The position numbers were made by a program, and so were the translations under genes. This document shows positions 41,200 through 53,995 of a DNA stretch of 64,000 bases, piece after piece. The notes under the pieces were generated by a model, which saw only the letters and a list, made by a program, of their open reading frames with translations, was not told where the DNA came from and did not search any database. The stretch is taken from assembly GCF_907165205.1 (NCBI RefSeq), contig NC_058191.1, positions 15,936,501 through 16,000,500 of the forward strand. Reading direction: 5' to 3'. The DNA comes from Coccinella septempunctata. Its lineage: Eukaryota; Arthropoda; Insecta; Coleoptera; Coccinellidae. Positions within the stretch are counted from its first letter, which is position 1, and the number at the start of each line of letters is the position of its first letter.

Positions 41200-43733
41200 T
41201 ATTCATTGACCATCAAAATTCGATCCAAATCTCGAAACTCTACACAATTTTTGAACTGAGATATACGTATTGAGTTTCATTCAGTTCGATAATTCAGATA
41301 GGAATTAAGATTTCTGTGGTCAATTCTGCAAAGTGTGATATGAATTTCTCAAAAACCGTTTGATCATTTCGACCCAAATCTTGAAACTTCACATAGTTTT
41401 CGAATTGAGATGCACATGTTGAATTTCAGTTCGATAGTTCAGATAGGAAATGAGATTTCAGTGGTCGATTCGACAAAATATCATCTCAATTCCTAAGGAA
41501 CTATTGGATCAATTCGACACAAATCCCGAAACTGTACACAGTTTTCAAATTGAGATGCACATGTTAAATTTCAGTTCGATAGTTCAGATAGGAATTGAGA
41601 TTTCAGTGGTCAATTCGGCAAAGTGTGATATCAATTCCTCGAAAATTGTTGGATCAATTCGAACCAAATCTTGAAACTGCACATAGTTTTCGAATTGAGA
41701 TGAACATGTTGAATTTCAGTTCGATAGTTCAGATAGGAATTGAGATTTCAGTGGTCAATTCGGCAAAGTGTAATATCAATTCCTAAAATCTGTTGGATCA
41801 ATTCGAACCAAATCTTGAAACTGCACATAGTTTTAGAATTGAGATGCACATGTTGAATTTCAGTTCGATAGTTCTGATAGGAATTGAGATTTCAGTGGTC
41901 GATTCGACATTGTATCATTTCAATTCCTAAGGAAATATTGGATCAATTCGAACCAAATCACGAAACTGTACACAGTTTTCGAATTGAGATAAACATGTTG
42001 ATTTTCAGTTGGATAGTTCATATAGGAATTGACATTTCAGTGGTCAATTCGGCAAAGTGTGATATCAATTCCTAGAAAACTGTTGGATCAATTCGAACCA
42101 AATCTTGAAACTGCACATACTTTTCAAATTGAGATACACATGTTGAATTTCAGTTCGATAGTTCTGATAGGAATTGAGATTTCAGTGGTCTATTCGTCAA
42201 AGTGTGAAATCAATTCCTCAAAAACTGTTGGATCAATTCGAACCAAATCTTGAAACTGCACATACTTTTCAAATTGAGATGCACATGTTGAAGTTCAGTT
42301 CGATATTTCACATAGGAATTGAGATTTCAGTGGTCAATTCGGCAAAGTGTGATATCAATTCCTAAGGAACTATTGGATCAATTCGAACCAAATCTTGAAA
42401 CTGCACATAGTTTTCGAATTGAGATGCACATGTTGAATTTCAGTTCGATAGTTCTGATAGGAATTGAGATTTCAGTGGTCGATTCGACATATTATCATTT
42501 CAATTCCTAAGGAACTATTGGATCAATTCGACCAAAATCTCGAAACTGTACACAGTTTTCGAAATGAGATGCAAATGTTGAATTTCAGTTCGATAGTTCA
42601 GATAGGAATTGAGATTTCAGTGGTCAATTCGGCAAAGTGTGATATCAATTCCTAAAAACTGTTGGATCAATTCGAACCAAATCTTGAAACTGCACATAGT
42701 TTTCGAATTGAGATGCACATGTTGAATTTCAGTTCGATAGTTCTGATAGGAATTGAGATTTCAGTGGTCGATTCGACATATTATCATTTCAATTCCTAAG
42801 GAACTATTGGATCAATTCGACCAAAATCTCGAAACTGTACACAGTTTTCGAAATGAGATGCAAATGTTGAATTTCAGTTCGATAGTTCTGATAGGAATTG
42901 AGATTTCAGTGGTCTATTCGGCAAAGTGTGATATCAATTCCTCAAACACTGTTGGATCAATTCGACCCAAATCTTGAAACTGCACATCGTTTTCGGATTG
43001 AGATGCAACTGTTGAATTTCAGTTCGATAGTTCAGATAGGAATCGAGATTTCAGTGGCCTTTTCAACAAAGTGTGATATCAATTCCTCAAAAACTGTTGG
43101 ATCAATTCGACCCAAATCCCGAAACTGTACTCAGTTTTCGAATTGAGATGCACATGTTGAATTTCAGTTCGTTAGTTCAGATAGGAATTGAGATTTCAGT
43201 GGTCGATTCGACATATTATCATTTCAATTCCTAAGGAACTATTGGATCAATTCGACCAAAATCTCGGAACTGTACACAGTTTTCGAAATGAGATGCACAT
43301 GTTGAATTTCAGTTCGATAGTTCTGATAGGAATTGAGATTTCAGTGGTCGATTCGACAAAATATTATTTCAATTCCCAAGGAACTATTGGATCAATTCGA
43401 CCAAAATCCCGAAACTGCACATAGTTTTCGGATTGAGATGCACCTGTTGAATTTCAGTTCGATAATTCAGATAGGAATTGAGATTTCAGTGGTCAATTCG
43501 GCAAAGTGTGATATCAATTCCTCGAAAACTGTTGGATCAATTCGAACCAAATCTCGAAACAGCACATGGTTTTCGAATTGAGATGCACATGTTGAATTTC
43601 AGTTCGATAGTTCTGATAGGAATTGAGATTTCAGTGGCCGATTCGACAAAATATCATTTCAATTCCCAAGGAACTATTGGATCAATTCGACCCAAATCCC
43701 GAAACTGTACTCAGTTTCTCCCTTTCTGTCAGA
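41200..43733 (+). repeat. 145-bp satellite block 6, plus orientation
   Basis: About 17 monomers, the first two or three of the diverged type found in composite units (AATTTTTGAACTGAGATATA), the rest typical. No obvious 1159-base order here. It ends at a non-satellite 17-19 base bridge (TCTCCCTTTCTGTCAGAAGC). Confidence 0.92.
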
Positions 43734-43737
43734 AGCA

Positions 43738-44052
43738 ACGAACTGAAATTCAACATATGCATCTCAATTCTAAAACTATCTACAGTTACAGTTTCAAGAT
43801 TTGGCTCGAATTGATCCAACAGTTTTTAGGAATTGATATCACACTTTGCCGAATTGACCACTGAAATCTCAATTCCTATCTGAACTATCGAACTGAAATT
43901 CAACATGTGCATCTTAATTCGAAAACTGTGTACAGTTTCGGGATTCGGTTCGAATTGATCCAATAGTTCCTTGGGAATTGAAATGATATTTTGTCGAATC
44001 GACCACTGAAATCTCAATAATTCCTATCAGAACTATCGATCTGAAATTCAAC
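43738..44052 (-). repeat. 145-bp satellite block 7, minus orientation
   Basis: Two monomers in opposite orientation after the switch at about 43735, ending at the truncated 5' end of Jockey copy C. Confidence 0.9.
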
Positions 44053-44778
44053 ATGTGCATTTCTGAAATAGATTTAATAAAAAATGATCTAAAGGTCCAA
44101 GGAATCCATGACGCCGAGGTGTCCAGAATGACATCCAATAAAACCAAAAAGTTTATACCCTTATACCTGGTAAAAACTCAGAGAAAGGAGATTTTCGAAA
44201 TAAGACGCCTCTACAATCTCTGCATTGTAGTGGAATCAAAAAGAAGGGCAGAAAATCCAAGCCAATGCTTCAGATGTCAGAGGTACGGACATGCCCAAAA
44301 CAAGTGCTCTTTTCCATACAGATGCGTCAAATGTTTGGGCAATCATTGCACAAAAGATTGCGAACTTACCAGAAAAGGTGAGGAGAGAAATGCCACATGC
44401 GTTCTGTGCGGCGATGAAGGCCATCCAGCAAGCTACAAAGGATGTAGCGAATTCAAATTAGTTACAAGGAAGAGGGAAACAGGCCAGAAATCGGCTCAGC
44501 AGAGCACGATTCCTCTAAAAGTCCAGGAGAAAAAGAAGCCCACCCCCTCCAAAGTAGACGACAAGAAAAAAGAAGTACCCAAACCAGTACAGAAGAAGGA
44601 GACCTCGAAAATGCCCCAAGCTAAACCTACGATCAACAAAACAAAAGAAAACAGAAAAGTCTCTGAATCCGCCGACGATTTAGACACTTTTACTGAAAAA
44701 ATTTTCAACAAAATCATGTTGAAAATTGAAAGAGAGATGGAGAAAAAACTCCAAGGAATGTTCAGTAAACTGAAATAA
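44053..44778 (+). pseudogene. Jockey family 2 ORF1, C-terminal part
   Basis: 241 codons without the N-terminus. Contains three knuckles, CFRCQRYGHAQNKC, CVKCLGNHCTKDC and CVLCGDEGHPASYKGC, then a K-rich linker and a C-terminal helix (FNKIMLKIEREMEKKLQGM). The stop overlaps the ORF2 ATG as TAATG at 44776-44780. It is truncated by the satellite junction, so it has no start of its own. Confidence 0.88.
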
Positions 44779-47424
44779 TGGAACATACAACTAGGAAAAA
44801 ATTCCCTTGAAATAGTCTCCTGGAACATAAACGGGGTCAGAACTCGAAAACCCGAGATAGAAGAAATAATATCAGAGAGAAAACCTGATATTATAGCCTT
44901 ACAGGAAACAAGAATACAACCAAATACGCGATTGAATATCATGAATTATGAGATATATAGATGTGACAGAATCGCAAACACTGGGGGAGGTATTGCCTTA
45001 CTGGTTAGACGAGATCTGAAACACTATTTTAAAGGAAGATCTGACGAGTCACAAATAGAAACAGTGACGATTGTAGCTGAAATAAATCGACAAAGAGTCG
45101 AAGTCACATCGGCATATAAAAGACCCCCAAATAACCTATTAGAAGAAGAAATCAACAACTTACTAGATGGAACAAACCCGAAAATCTGCATCGGAGATTT
45201 TAATTGCAAATCTCCAGAATGGAACAGCAGGATGGTAAACAGAAATGGCAGAAAACTGAAAGATCTCGCTGAAAAACATGAAGCTATCGTTATTGGACCT
45301 GAAGATCCAACGTACCTAGCATTCGGAAATGGATTACCAGATATAACTGATATCGCAATTATGAAAAATATCACTAGAGAATTCTCGATAGAGACCTTGT
45401 GGGACGGAACCTCTTACCACAACCCCATCGAATTAACAATAGGAGATGGGCCAAGAAGAGAACTAATGCAAACAAGAGAATACACCGATTGGACGAAATA
45501 TAGCCATCTGATACAATCGGAGGTAACAGAAATACCGACAATCAACACACCGGAAGACCTAGAAAGAGCAGTTGATGAACTAGAAAAGAATATAATAGAT
45601 GCCTACAAAAAGAGCACAAAGAAAATAACGAGACCAGCACCGATACATCCACACGGTGATACACCCAGAGAAATCAAAGATCTCATCAGGGAAAATCGGA
45701 GACTAAGAAAAACATACAGGCTCAACAAAACAGATATAAATAAGAGAAATCTAAACCGACACAGCCAAGTTCTAAAAAATGCCCTGAAGGACATGAGAAC
45801 AAATAGATGGAACAAAAGAGTTCAAGAACTAAATACTATCGATCATTCTGCATGGAAAATGCAAAAATGTGTGAGAAGAGAAAAGACTAAAATACCACCT
45901 CTCCACGGAGAAAGAGGAATGGCATATACGAATATCGATAAAGCAGAAGCACTGGCGGACTCGATAGAAAGAGAATCGAGAATAAATTACAGACCTGATG
46001 ACGATAATGACGAGCTGGAAGATCCTGTAGAGAACAACGAAGAAGAAATGGACGAACCACCAGTAGACGACAAAATAGAAAAACCAACTTCTCCATTTGA
46101 AATAAAAGAGATAATCAGAAGCTTGAAAAATAGAAAAGCTCCCGGAAGTGATAAAATAACGAATGCTATGTTGAAGAAATTACCTAGAAAAGGTATAGCT
46201 GCTCTCACAAATATTGCAAACGGTATAATGAGGACTGAACACTATCCGGAAAAGTGGAAAACTGCAGAAGTCATAGTGTTCAACAAACCAGGCAAAGATA
46301 AAAAATTCCCCCAAAACTACAGGCCGATAAGTTTATTGTCCGCCCTAGGAAAAGTAGTAGAAAGGGTAATCGCTAGGAGGCTTACAGAAGAAACTGAAAA
46401 TCTGAATCTCATTCCAGCAGAGCAATTCGGATTCAGAAGAGACCACTCAACTGAACAGCAATTACTGAGACTCACAGAATACATAACAGAAGGATTCCAA
46501 AATAAACAAGCAACCGGTCTTGTACTACTAGATGTCGCCAGAGCATTCGACAGAGTATGGCATGAAGGATTGATTTACAAAATGAGATATGCTGGATATT
46601 CAATGAAACTGTGCAAGTTGATTAGGAATTATTTGAGGAACAGAAGATTCTACGTGAAAGTGGAAGGAGAAAACTCCACAACCAGATATATGGAAGCAGG
46701 GGTGCCTCAAGGGTCAGTACTTGGGCCATTACTGTATAACATATATATCCACGATATACCAAAATCTCCAAGGACTATGCTGACATTATATGCCGACGAC
46801 ACAGGAATCGCAATGCGACATCGCAAGCCAGAAATTATAGAAGGAATGTTACAAGAGGCTATAGATGAAATAAATGACTGGTGTATTAAATGGAAAATAA
46901 AACTCAATGGACAAAAGAGCCAAGCGATATTACTGCAGAAGAGGAGACTAAGAACTACAACAAATCTAGAGGTAGATGGAGAAGAAATCGAATGGAAAAA
47001 CGAAGCAAAATATTTAGGTATCACCCTAGACAAAGGTCTAACATGGAGAAGCCATATCAAACAAGCCGTTGACAAAACCAAGGCAGCGATGAATATGCTC
47101 TAACCGCTGATAGGTAGAAAGAGCCACATGTCAAATGAGACAAAATTGAAAATAATCAAAGCCGTTGCTAGACCGCAACTGACTTATGGATCAGGTGCTT
47201 GGGGATTCGCGGCAAAGAGCCATATACAAAGAATTCAGGCAACAGAAAACAAGCTACTACGATGTGCCATAGATGCGCCTTGGTTTGTCAAGAACAAACA
47301 GATATATCGAGATTCGAAGTGGGAAACCATCACCGAATTTATGAAGAGGAAAGCTGAAAAGTTATTCGAAACAGCGAAGGAACATCCAAACGAAGAACTC
47401 AGGAGACTACTGGGCGAGAGATAG
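44778..47424 (+). pseudogene. Jockey family 2 ORF2 with multiple lesions
   Basis: ATG at 44778 gives MEHTTRK, then a six-A run shifts the frame (five A in the copy at 58956). The endonuclease then reads VSWNINGVRTRKPE, QETRIQP and GDFNCKSPEWN, but the SDHNP box is SYHNP (codon 45415-45417). RT is complete: RKAPGSDKITNAMLKKLP, FPQNYRPISLLSALGK, LVLLDVARAFDRVWHEG, AGVPQGSVLGPLLY and YADD. A TAC to TAA change at 47101-47103 stops the frame after AAMNML; copy D has TAC. The remaining C-terminal codons (47128-47424) are then truncated by a deletion into the 3' tail. Confidence 0.92.
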
Positions 47425-47485
47425 AGCCCCGTGTTTTCACGGTCGCAGATTCATCTGCTATAAAAAAAAAAAAAAAAAAAAAAAA

Positions 47486-48126
47486 GGTCAAACAATGTCA
47501 TTTTCAGCCTCCGAGTGTCAAGTGCGACAGGCAACCACGCCCGCCACTGGTGTATGTACACAGTTTTCGAATTGAGATGCACATGTTGAATATCAGTTCG
47601 AAAGGACCGTGGGGACCTGTGGACTTCAGTTCTACCTGGGGTTAGGTCCCCACAGTTGCTGGCGGTGTGGCAATGAAGGCCACCAAAGGGAGGACTGCCG
47701 AGGGGAAAGGACGAAGTTCTGTTTCAGGTGCGGCCGTGTGGGGGTCCTTTCCAGGGTGTGTTGCGTTAGAGATAGGGGACCAGGGACCGCCAGAACTGCC
47801 TCAGGACCGACCGCAACTCCAGGGAGCAGGACAGAGGCCATACTGCCGGACCTCCGACTGAGGCCCGCCGTACCGTCAACACCGTCAGAACCGTCGCCGC
47901 CCACATCGTTGCCGCCCCCACCGAAGTAGAAGGTGAAAATGGATTAGAATTACCGAAACAAAAATTACCGATTATTAAAATGATACCGTTCCGAAAAATA
48001 TCTTTTATTGCACCAACCGAAATGGTGGATGCGCTAACCGGAGTAGTAGTCGATTCGTCAAAATATCATTTCAATTCCTAAGGAACTATTGGATCAATTC
48101 GAACCAAATCTTGAAACTGCACATAT
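47486..48126 (-). repeat. Composite repeat segment, minus orientation
   Basis: From GGTCAAACAATGTC through the CCGCCACTGGTGTATG segment, satellite scrap, gag fragment, flank and satellite scrap, ending where the CR1-like element is inserted. Confidence 0.85.
47609..47929 (+). pseudogene. Gag nucleocapsid fragment, 106 open codons
   Basis: Plus-strand copy with CWRCGNEGHQREDC and KFCFRCGRVGVLSRVC, knuckles intact, ending PPPPK. Open throughout. Confidence 0.78.
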
Positions 48127-50866
48127 GATGAATGAATGAATGAATGGTTTATTGGTGTATCTACAATTGTAAAAATTGTTTCCACAAGTCAGGTAAACAT
48201 CAACATCGACACAGTTTTATATAAAATATACACACTTATTGTAAAAACGACAGGACGTGACAAATTGAAACTTAACAAATAAGATAAACAAAGTTTACAA
48301 TCTCATGACTTCCAGAACGAATTGAACTCATCAATCGAATAAAAAACATTGTCCAACAATATTTCCTTAATTTGCTTTTTAAATTTGACATGTGAAAGGT
48401 TTCTCAGCTCAGCAGGCAGTCTATTATATAACGACGCTGCACAATACTCCGGGTTGCTTTGGGATTTTTTCAGTCTCAAGAAATTTTTTCTGATTAGGGA
48501 TTTATTTCTTGTGTCATATTCGTGTACGTCGGATTGCAAAGGATAATGCTTGTCACTGCCGTGGATGTAAAGTAAGTTTTCTAGAATAAAGATTGATGGA
48601 AAAGTTAAAATTCTCAACTTTTCGAAAACTTGCTTGCAGTTCTCCCTATAACTCAATCCTCCCAAAATCCTTATCGCACGTCTCTGCAATCTGAAGACTG
48701 ATTCGCGTCGAGCACAGTTGCCCCAAAGTATGACAGCATACCTCAGTTTACTCTCCACGAGAGCAAAGTAGACCAATCTAAGTGTTTTCTCGGACAGCGA
48801 ACAGGAAAGAACCCTCAGGGCAAATATATTTCTACTCAGACTGGATGTCAGCTCATCAACATGGGTACTCCAGGTAAGTGAAGCGTCCAGATACACTCCC
48901 AGGAACCTAACCGTGCTGTCATTGTCTACATCACATCTCTTTCTCAAACTCAGGGTCAGAGATTGTGTCTTATCTTCATTCATACTGAGACCATTTGCTG
49001 TAAACCATTCCAGAGCTCCCGACAGAGCCACCCGCGCTTTCTCGGCCAAGTCTTCGAGGTCACGTGATCTAACCTCAAATGTTGTATCATCCACAAATTG
49101 GGTTGTCTTTACTTCAGGCACATATTCGGGCAGATCGTTAATGTATATTATGAAAAGTACAGGTCCCAAATTTGATCCCTGTGCCAGCCCAAGGGTCAAG
49201 TCTGTCGTATCCGAATACATGTTATCCACGTAAACCGCTTGCCTACGATCGCTCAAAAATGAATCGATCAAATTTAGGGCTGTGGAATTGAATCCGTATC
49301 TCTCCAGTTTAAAAAGCAGCTTATTCCGATCGACACAGTCGAAGGCTTTTGAGAAGTCAACGAATGATCCCAAGCAATGTTCACCTTGCTCAAAACAATC
49401 GACAGTAAAGTCAATGAAGTGAATAATAGCATCGACCGTACTTCTGCCTTTTCGGTATCCAAACTGATTTTCTGAGAACAAGTTATTCTGTTCAAAGTAG
49501 CTTACTATCTGGCCTGCGATTACTTTTTCAAGAATCTTGGAGAACACCGGTACAATTGAAATGGGACGATAGTTGTTTTTATCCTTACGATCTCCTTTTT
49601 TATGAACTGGGATCACTTTAGAGATTTTTAAGCAATTTGGGAATTTTCCTGTCAGTAGACATTTATTAATCAGTTTAGTTAACGGCATAATGATTGAGCT
49701 AATATTAGCTTTAATTATCTGCACCGAAAGGTCATAATAATCCGTGGATTTGCTATTCCTCAAGCTCTTCACTATTTCACGCACCTCAATGAATCCCACC
49801 TCGCGGAATACAAATTCTAAGTTGTGTGGAACCCTCTTCTTAAATGATTGACCGAACTCCATCTGCGATGAGGCAAGCCGTGTTCTAATTGTCTCCGGCA
49901 CTGTGGAAAAATGTTTGTTGAATACGTCGGGAGCAATGTTTATAGGGGGTGATACTCTATTCTTTCCCAGATGGTCATTCACGAGTTGCCAGGTAGTTTT
50001 GCATTTATTGTTTGAAGACTCAATTTTTCCGTCATAATAAGAAACTTTAGCTTTCTTTATTGCCTTCCTGTATTTCCTGGTAAGGTCATTTCGCACTAAA
50101 AGCAGATTTTCGGTTTTATACTTAGAGTACAAATTTCGAACCAAAAGTAATGTCTCCCTCATTTCTCGAAGTTCTTCAGAGAACCATCCGCAATACCGTT
50201 GTATGAGTTTTGTCCTCTTCATCCTCCTGGGGAAAGATGATGAGAATATATCAACAAAAATGTTATGGAATTCTACAAAACATTCCGCACCATCCAGCCC
50301 AGCATTTATGAAGTCCCAACATGTATTCTCAAGTTTACAATGCATCTCGTTGAATCCTGCCTGTGTTAGTGGTCTAAATGCTCTGTGAACGTAATTCGAA
50401 CTCTTATTCAAGGTTCCTACGCGAAGAAACTGTGCTTCGTGATCCGAGAACTCAGTGTCTATTATTCCAGCCAATTCCCCAGGTGCATCAAAGTTCGTGA
50501 ATATATTATCTATACAATTCTGATTCCTGGTGGGCTCAAATATTTTTTGTTTGAAACCATAGGATTTCAAGAGATCGACTACCACTTTCGCCTCCCTGTC
50601 CGAAACAAAATCCACATCTTGGTTGACGCTAAATTTAACATTGAAGTCACCACATATCACAACCCTGTCCCTATTAATAGCGAGTTCATTGAGAATAAGC
50701 TCCAAGTTAGAAGTGAAAGCATCGAGATTTCTCGATGGTGATGAATAAATACATATGATGATTAAATTACTTTTGAGTAGTTTAATAGCTGACAATTCAC
50801 AATGCACTTCCAAGGATTTACTTCGGATATTACTGATAACTGAACACTCTGAACAGTTCACTAGTT
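48127..50866 (-). mobile_element. CR1-like LINE, 5'-truncated
   Basis: 2.7-kb minus-strand element inserted into a composite unit: the target ACTGCACATAGTTTTCGCATG is split between CACATA (about 48126) and GTTTTCGC (about 50868) with at most a base or two duplicated. The 3' end is a short tandem repeat of TGAA words (48127-48147) instead of poly-A, as is usual for CR1/L2-type elements. Confidence 0.87.
48303..50866 (-). pseudogene. CR1-like endonuclease and reverse transcriptase, N-truncated
   Basis: About 854 element-derived codons are open. The apparent 5' extension to 50939 reads through satellite and is not real. Endonuclease is partial: ICGDFNV and FSDHEAQFL remain, while the earlier motifs are lost. 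RT shows KVIPVHKKGDRKDKNNYRPI, FGYRKGRSTVDA, the catalytic FVDFSKAFDCVD, LAQGSNLGPVLFIIYINDLP and FVDD near 49087-49098. The C-terminal region (RLQRRAIRILGG, YDTRNKSLI) is typical of CR1/L2-related clades such as Crack or Daphne; I cannot choose among these. The intact frame suggests recent insertion, but the truncated protein lacks a complete nuclease. Confidence 0.9.
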
Positions 50867-52756
50867 TTCGCATGCATCTCAATATGCAACTCAATTCGAA
50901 AACTATGTGAAGTTTCAAGATTTGGGTCGAAATGATCAAACGGTTTTTGAGAAATTCATATCACACTTTGCCGAATTGACCACAGAAATCTTAATTCCTA
51001 TCTGAATTATCGAACTGAATGAAACTCAATACGTATATCTCAGTTCAAAAATTGTGTAGAGTTTCGAGATTTGGATCGAATTTTGATGGTCAATGAATAA
51101 AAGAATAAGTTCTATTTATCATGAATTGTTCGATCAAGGAGACTCAACTTTCGGAATAATAACTTATGACAAGAATATCCATGAACCTTGACAAGAGCGA
51201 CTTCGGCAAGTCTGGGAAGAATCGTTTCGGTCCGTCAAAAATGACATATCGGCCTATTTTCCATATCGCATTCGTCCGAAATACGATGCAATGATGAACC
51301 CAATAATTGGTACAAATAAAAAACTTTAAAATCCTCGAGATTGCGCAGGAAACTTTAAATTTCAAGTCCGTAGCAATAATTTACCAACCATTCGCCCGTA
51401 AAATTTTCGTCAACTTGGCTAATATCGGTCCCACTATTTGAAGAAATCCAAAGTGTTAAGGTCGAACAATGTTATTTTCAGCCCCCGAGTCTCAATTGCG
51501 ACAGGCAACCACGCCCGCCACTGGTGTATGTACACAGTTTGCGAATTGAGAAGCACATGTTGAATTTCAGTTCGAAAGGACCGTGGGGACCTGTGGACTT
51601 CAGTTCTACCTGGGGTTAGGCCCCCACAGTTGCTGGCGGTGTGGCAATGAAGGCCACCACAGGGTGGACTGCCGAGGGGAAAGGACGAAGTTCTGTTCCA
51701 GGTGCGGCCGTGTGGGGGTTCTTTCCAGGGTGTGTTGCGTTAGAGATAGGGGACCAGGGACCGCCAGAACTGCCTCAGGACCGACCGCAACTCCAGGGAG
51801 CAGGACAGAGGCCATACTGCCGGACCTCCGACTGAGGCCCGCCGTACCGCCAACACCGTCAGAACCGTCGCCGCCCACATCGTTGCCGCCCCTACCGAAG
51901 TAGAAGGTGAAAATGGATTAGAATTACCGAAAAAAAAATTACCAATTATTAAAATGATACCGTTCCGAAAAATATCTTTTATTGCACCAACCGAAATGGT
52001 GGATGCGCTAACCGGAGTAGTAGTCGATTCGTCAAAATCATTTCAATTCCTAAGGAACTATTGGATCAATTCTAACCAAATCTTGAAACTGCACATAGTT
52101 TTCGCATGCATCTCAATATGCAACTCAATTCGAAAACTATGTGAAGTTTCAAGATTTGGGTCGAAATGATCAAACGGTTTTTGAGAAATTCATATCACAC
52201 TTTGCCGAATTGACCACAGAAATCTTAATTCCTATCTAAATTATCGAACTGAATGAAACTCAATACGTATATCTCAGTTCAAAAATTGTGTAGAGTTTCG
52301 AGATTTGGATCGAATTTTGATGGTCAATGAATAAAAGAATAAGTTCTATTTATCATGAATTGTTCGATCAAGGAGACTCAACTTTCGGAATACTAACTTA
52401 TGACAAGAATATCCATGAACCTTGACAAGAGCGACTTCGGCAAGTCTGGGAAGAATCGTTTCGGTCCGTCAAAAATGACATATCGGCCTATTTTCCATAT
52501 CGCATTCGTCCGAAATACGATGCAATGATGAACCCAATAATTGGTACAAATAAAAAACTTTAAAATCCTCGAGATTGCGCAGGAAACTTTAAATTTCAAG
52601 TCCGTAGCAATAATTTACCAACCATTCGCCCGTAAAATTTTCGTCAACTTGGCTAATATCGGTCCCACTATTTGAAGAAATCCAAAGTGTTAAGGTCGAA
52701 CAATGTTATTTTCATTAAATTACTTTTGTTATTTTGTTACAACCGTGCAACTACAG
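50867..52756 (-). repeat. Composite repeats, minus orientation, about one and a half units
   Basis: Satellite scrap, unique core (51120-51370), the GTCGAACAATG variant of the target site near 51463-51473, gag fragment 51583-51903, flank, satellite, then a second unique core (52330-52600) and the target segment again. It breaks at about 52715 into roughly 40 unassigned bases before a Jockey fragment. Confidence 0.85.
51583..51903 (+). pseudogene. Gag nucleocapsid fragment, 106 open codons
   Basis: Plus-strand copy with CWRCGNEGHHRVDC and KFCSRCGRVGVLSRVC. The glutamate before the last knuckle cysteines is changed to valine, which should not affect zinc binding. Confidence 0.78.
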
Positions 52757-53154
52757 TTATTATAGAAGGAATGTTACAAGAAGCTATAGATGAAATAAAT
52801 GACTGGTGTATTAAATGGAAAATAAAACTCAACGGACAAAAGAGCCAAGCGATATTACTGCAGAAGAGGAGACTAAGAACTACAACAAATCTAGAGGTAG
52901 ATGGAGAAGAAATCGAATGGAAAAACGAAGCAAAATATTTAGGTATCACCCTAGACAAAGGTCTAACATGGAGAAGCCATATCAAACAAGCCGTTGACAA
53001 AACCAAGGCAGCGATGAATATGCTCTACCCGCTGATAGGTAGAAAGAGCCACATGTCAAATGAGAGAAAATTGAAAATAATCAAAGCCGTTGCTAGACCG
53101 CAACTGACTTATGGATCAGGTGCTTGGGGATTCGCGGCAAAGAGCCATATACAA
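52757..53154 (+). pseudogene. Jockey family 2 ORF2 C-terminal part, first half
   Basis: Encodes LNGQKSQAILLQKRRL, the YLGITLDKGLTWRSHIKQA region and ARPQLTYGSGAWGFAAKS. It is cut by the MITE at 53155. Confidence 0.88.
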
Positions 53155-53739
53155 TGAATGGGGTATTTTCCTAAATTTCAAAATATATGTCATAAAAATC
53201 CTTATAACTCAAATATCTCGAAATATATTTTTTTCGAATTTTAACATATTGCATTTTGTCTGTATTCGTTTACGAAAATTCTGATTTCAGAAGTGCTCTT
53301 GTGAACATTCTACGTCATTTTTACAATCCGGCAACGCCCATTTGTGTCAGTAATGGTCATGAAAGTTTTCTGATCACCATAGATGTAATAAATATCAAGT
53401 TTGATGATCACATTATTCACATTTGACAAGAAAAACACACAATGACACAAAATGTCATCGGTTTTAAGAAGGTAAAGACACAGATTACAGAAAAAAATTT
53501 TTGTAATCTGTGGATATCTTCTTGATCGATTCCAGTGTTGTCGAATTAACAAAAATTACTATATTTGAATAAAGGCATTCTACGTCACAAGCTTTCACAT
53601 AGTCGAAGTTTCGAAGGGTGTATTTCTGAAATGTCTGAATTTTGAAGCGAATCTTTTACGTGTTGAATAACTAGTAGAAAAGGCTTTCCATAAATAATCT
53701 CAAATTCGGTTTTGGAGTTTTAGGAAACTTGCCCATTCA
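53155..53739. mobile_element. MITE-like insertion of 585 bp
   Basis: The ends are inverted repeats: TGAATGGG...TTTCCTAAA at the start is mirrored by TTTTAGGAAA...CCCATTCA at the end, about 20 bases with a few mismatches. There is no coding capacity. It contains an internal hairpin, CAGATTACA...TGTAATCTG, near 53479-53508. Compared with copy C, a few bases of the LINE (AGAA or so) are missing at the site, and no clear direct target duplication is seen, so the superfamily is unresolved. Confidence 0.75.
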
Positions 53740-53995
53740 GGCAACAGAAAACAAGCTACTACGATGTGCCATAGATGCGCCTTGGTTTGTCAGGAACAAA
53801 CAGATATATCGAGATTTGGAGTGGGAAACCATCACCGAATTTATGAAGCGGAAAGCTGAAAAGTTATTCGAAACAGCGAAGGAACATCCAAACGAAGAAC
53901 TCAGGAGACTAGTGGACTACGATCCGGAGGAAGACAGAAGAAGAATGAGAATTTACAAAGAGACCGAGAGATCAATTGAGGAGAGATTAAAATGA
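53740..53995 (+). pseudogene. Jockey family 2 ORF2 C-terminal end
   Basis: Encodes ATENKLLRCAIDAPWFVRN through LVDYDPEEDRRR to a stop after SIEERLK, then the full 3' untranslated region. This is the most complete C-terminus of the family in the window and shows what copy C has lost. Confidence 0.87.

Larger units (their letters stand above)
44053..47485 (+). mobile_element. Jockey family 2, copy C, 5'-truncated
   Basis: Plus-strand element with the 3' part of ORF1, ORF2, a deletion joining codons after NEELRRL to the 3' untranslated tail, and an A-run of about 24 ending at 47485. It abuts composite sequence at GGTCAAACAAT, the same site used by copies A and B in reverse orientation. Several lesions make it inactive. 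Confidence 0.92.

Noticed and set aside
43623..43864. 128-codon frame spanning the satellite orientation switch
   Set aside because: It crosses a head-to-head junction and is a chance fusion.
48303..50939. The full 878-codon frame as a complete protein
   Set aside because: The first about 24 codons are satellite sequence; the real element starts near 50866 and lacks the first endonuclease motifs.
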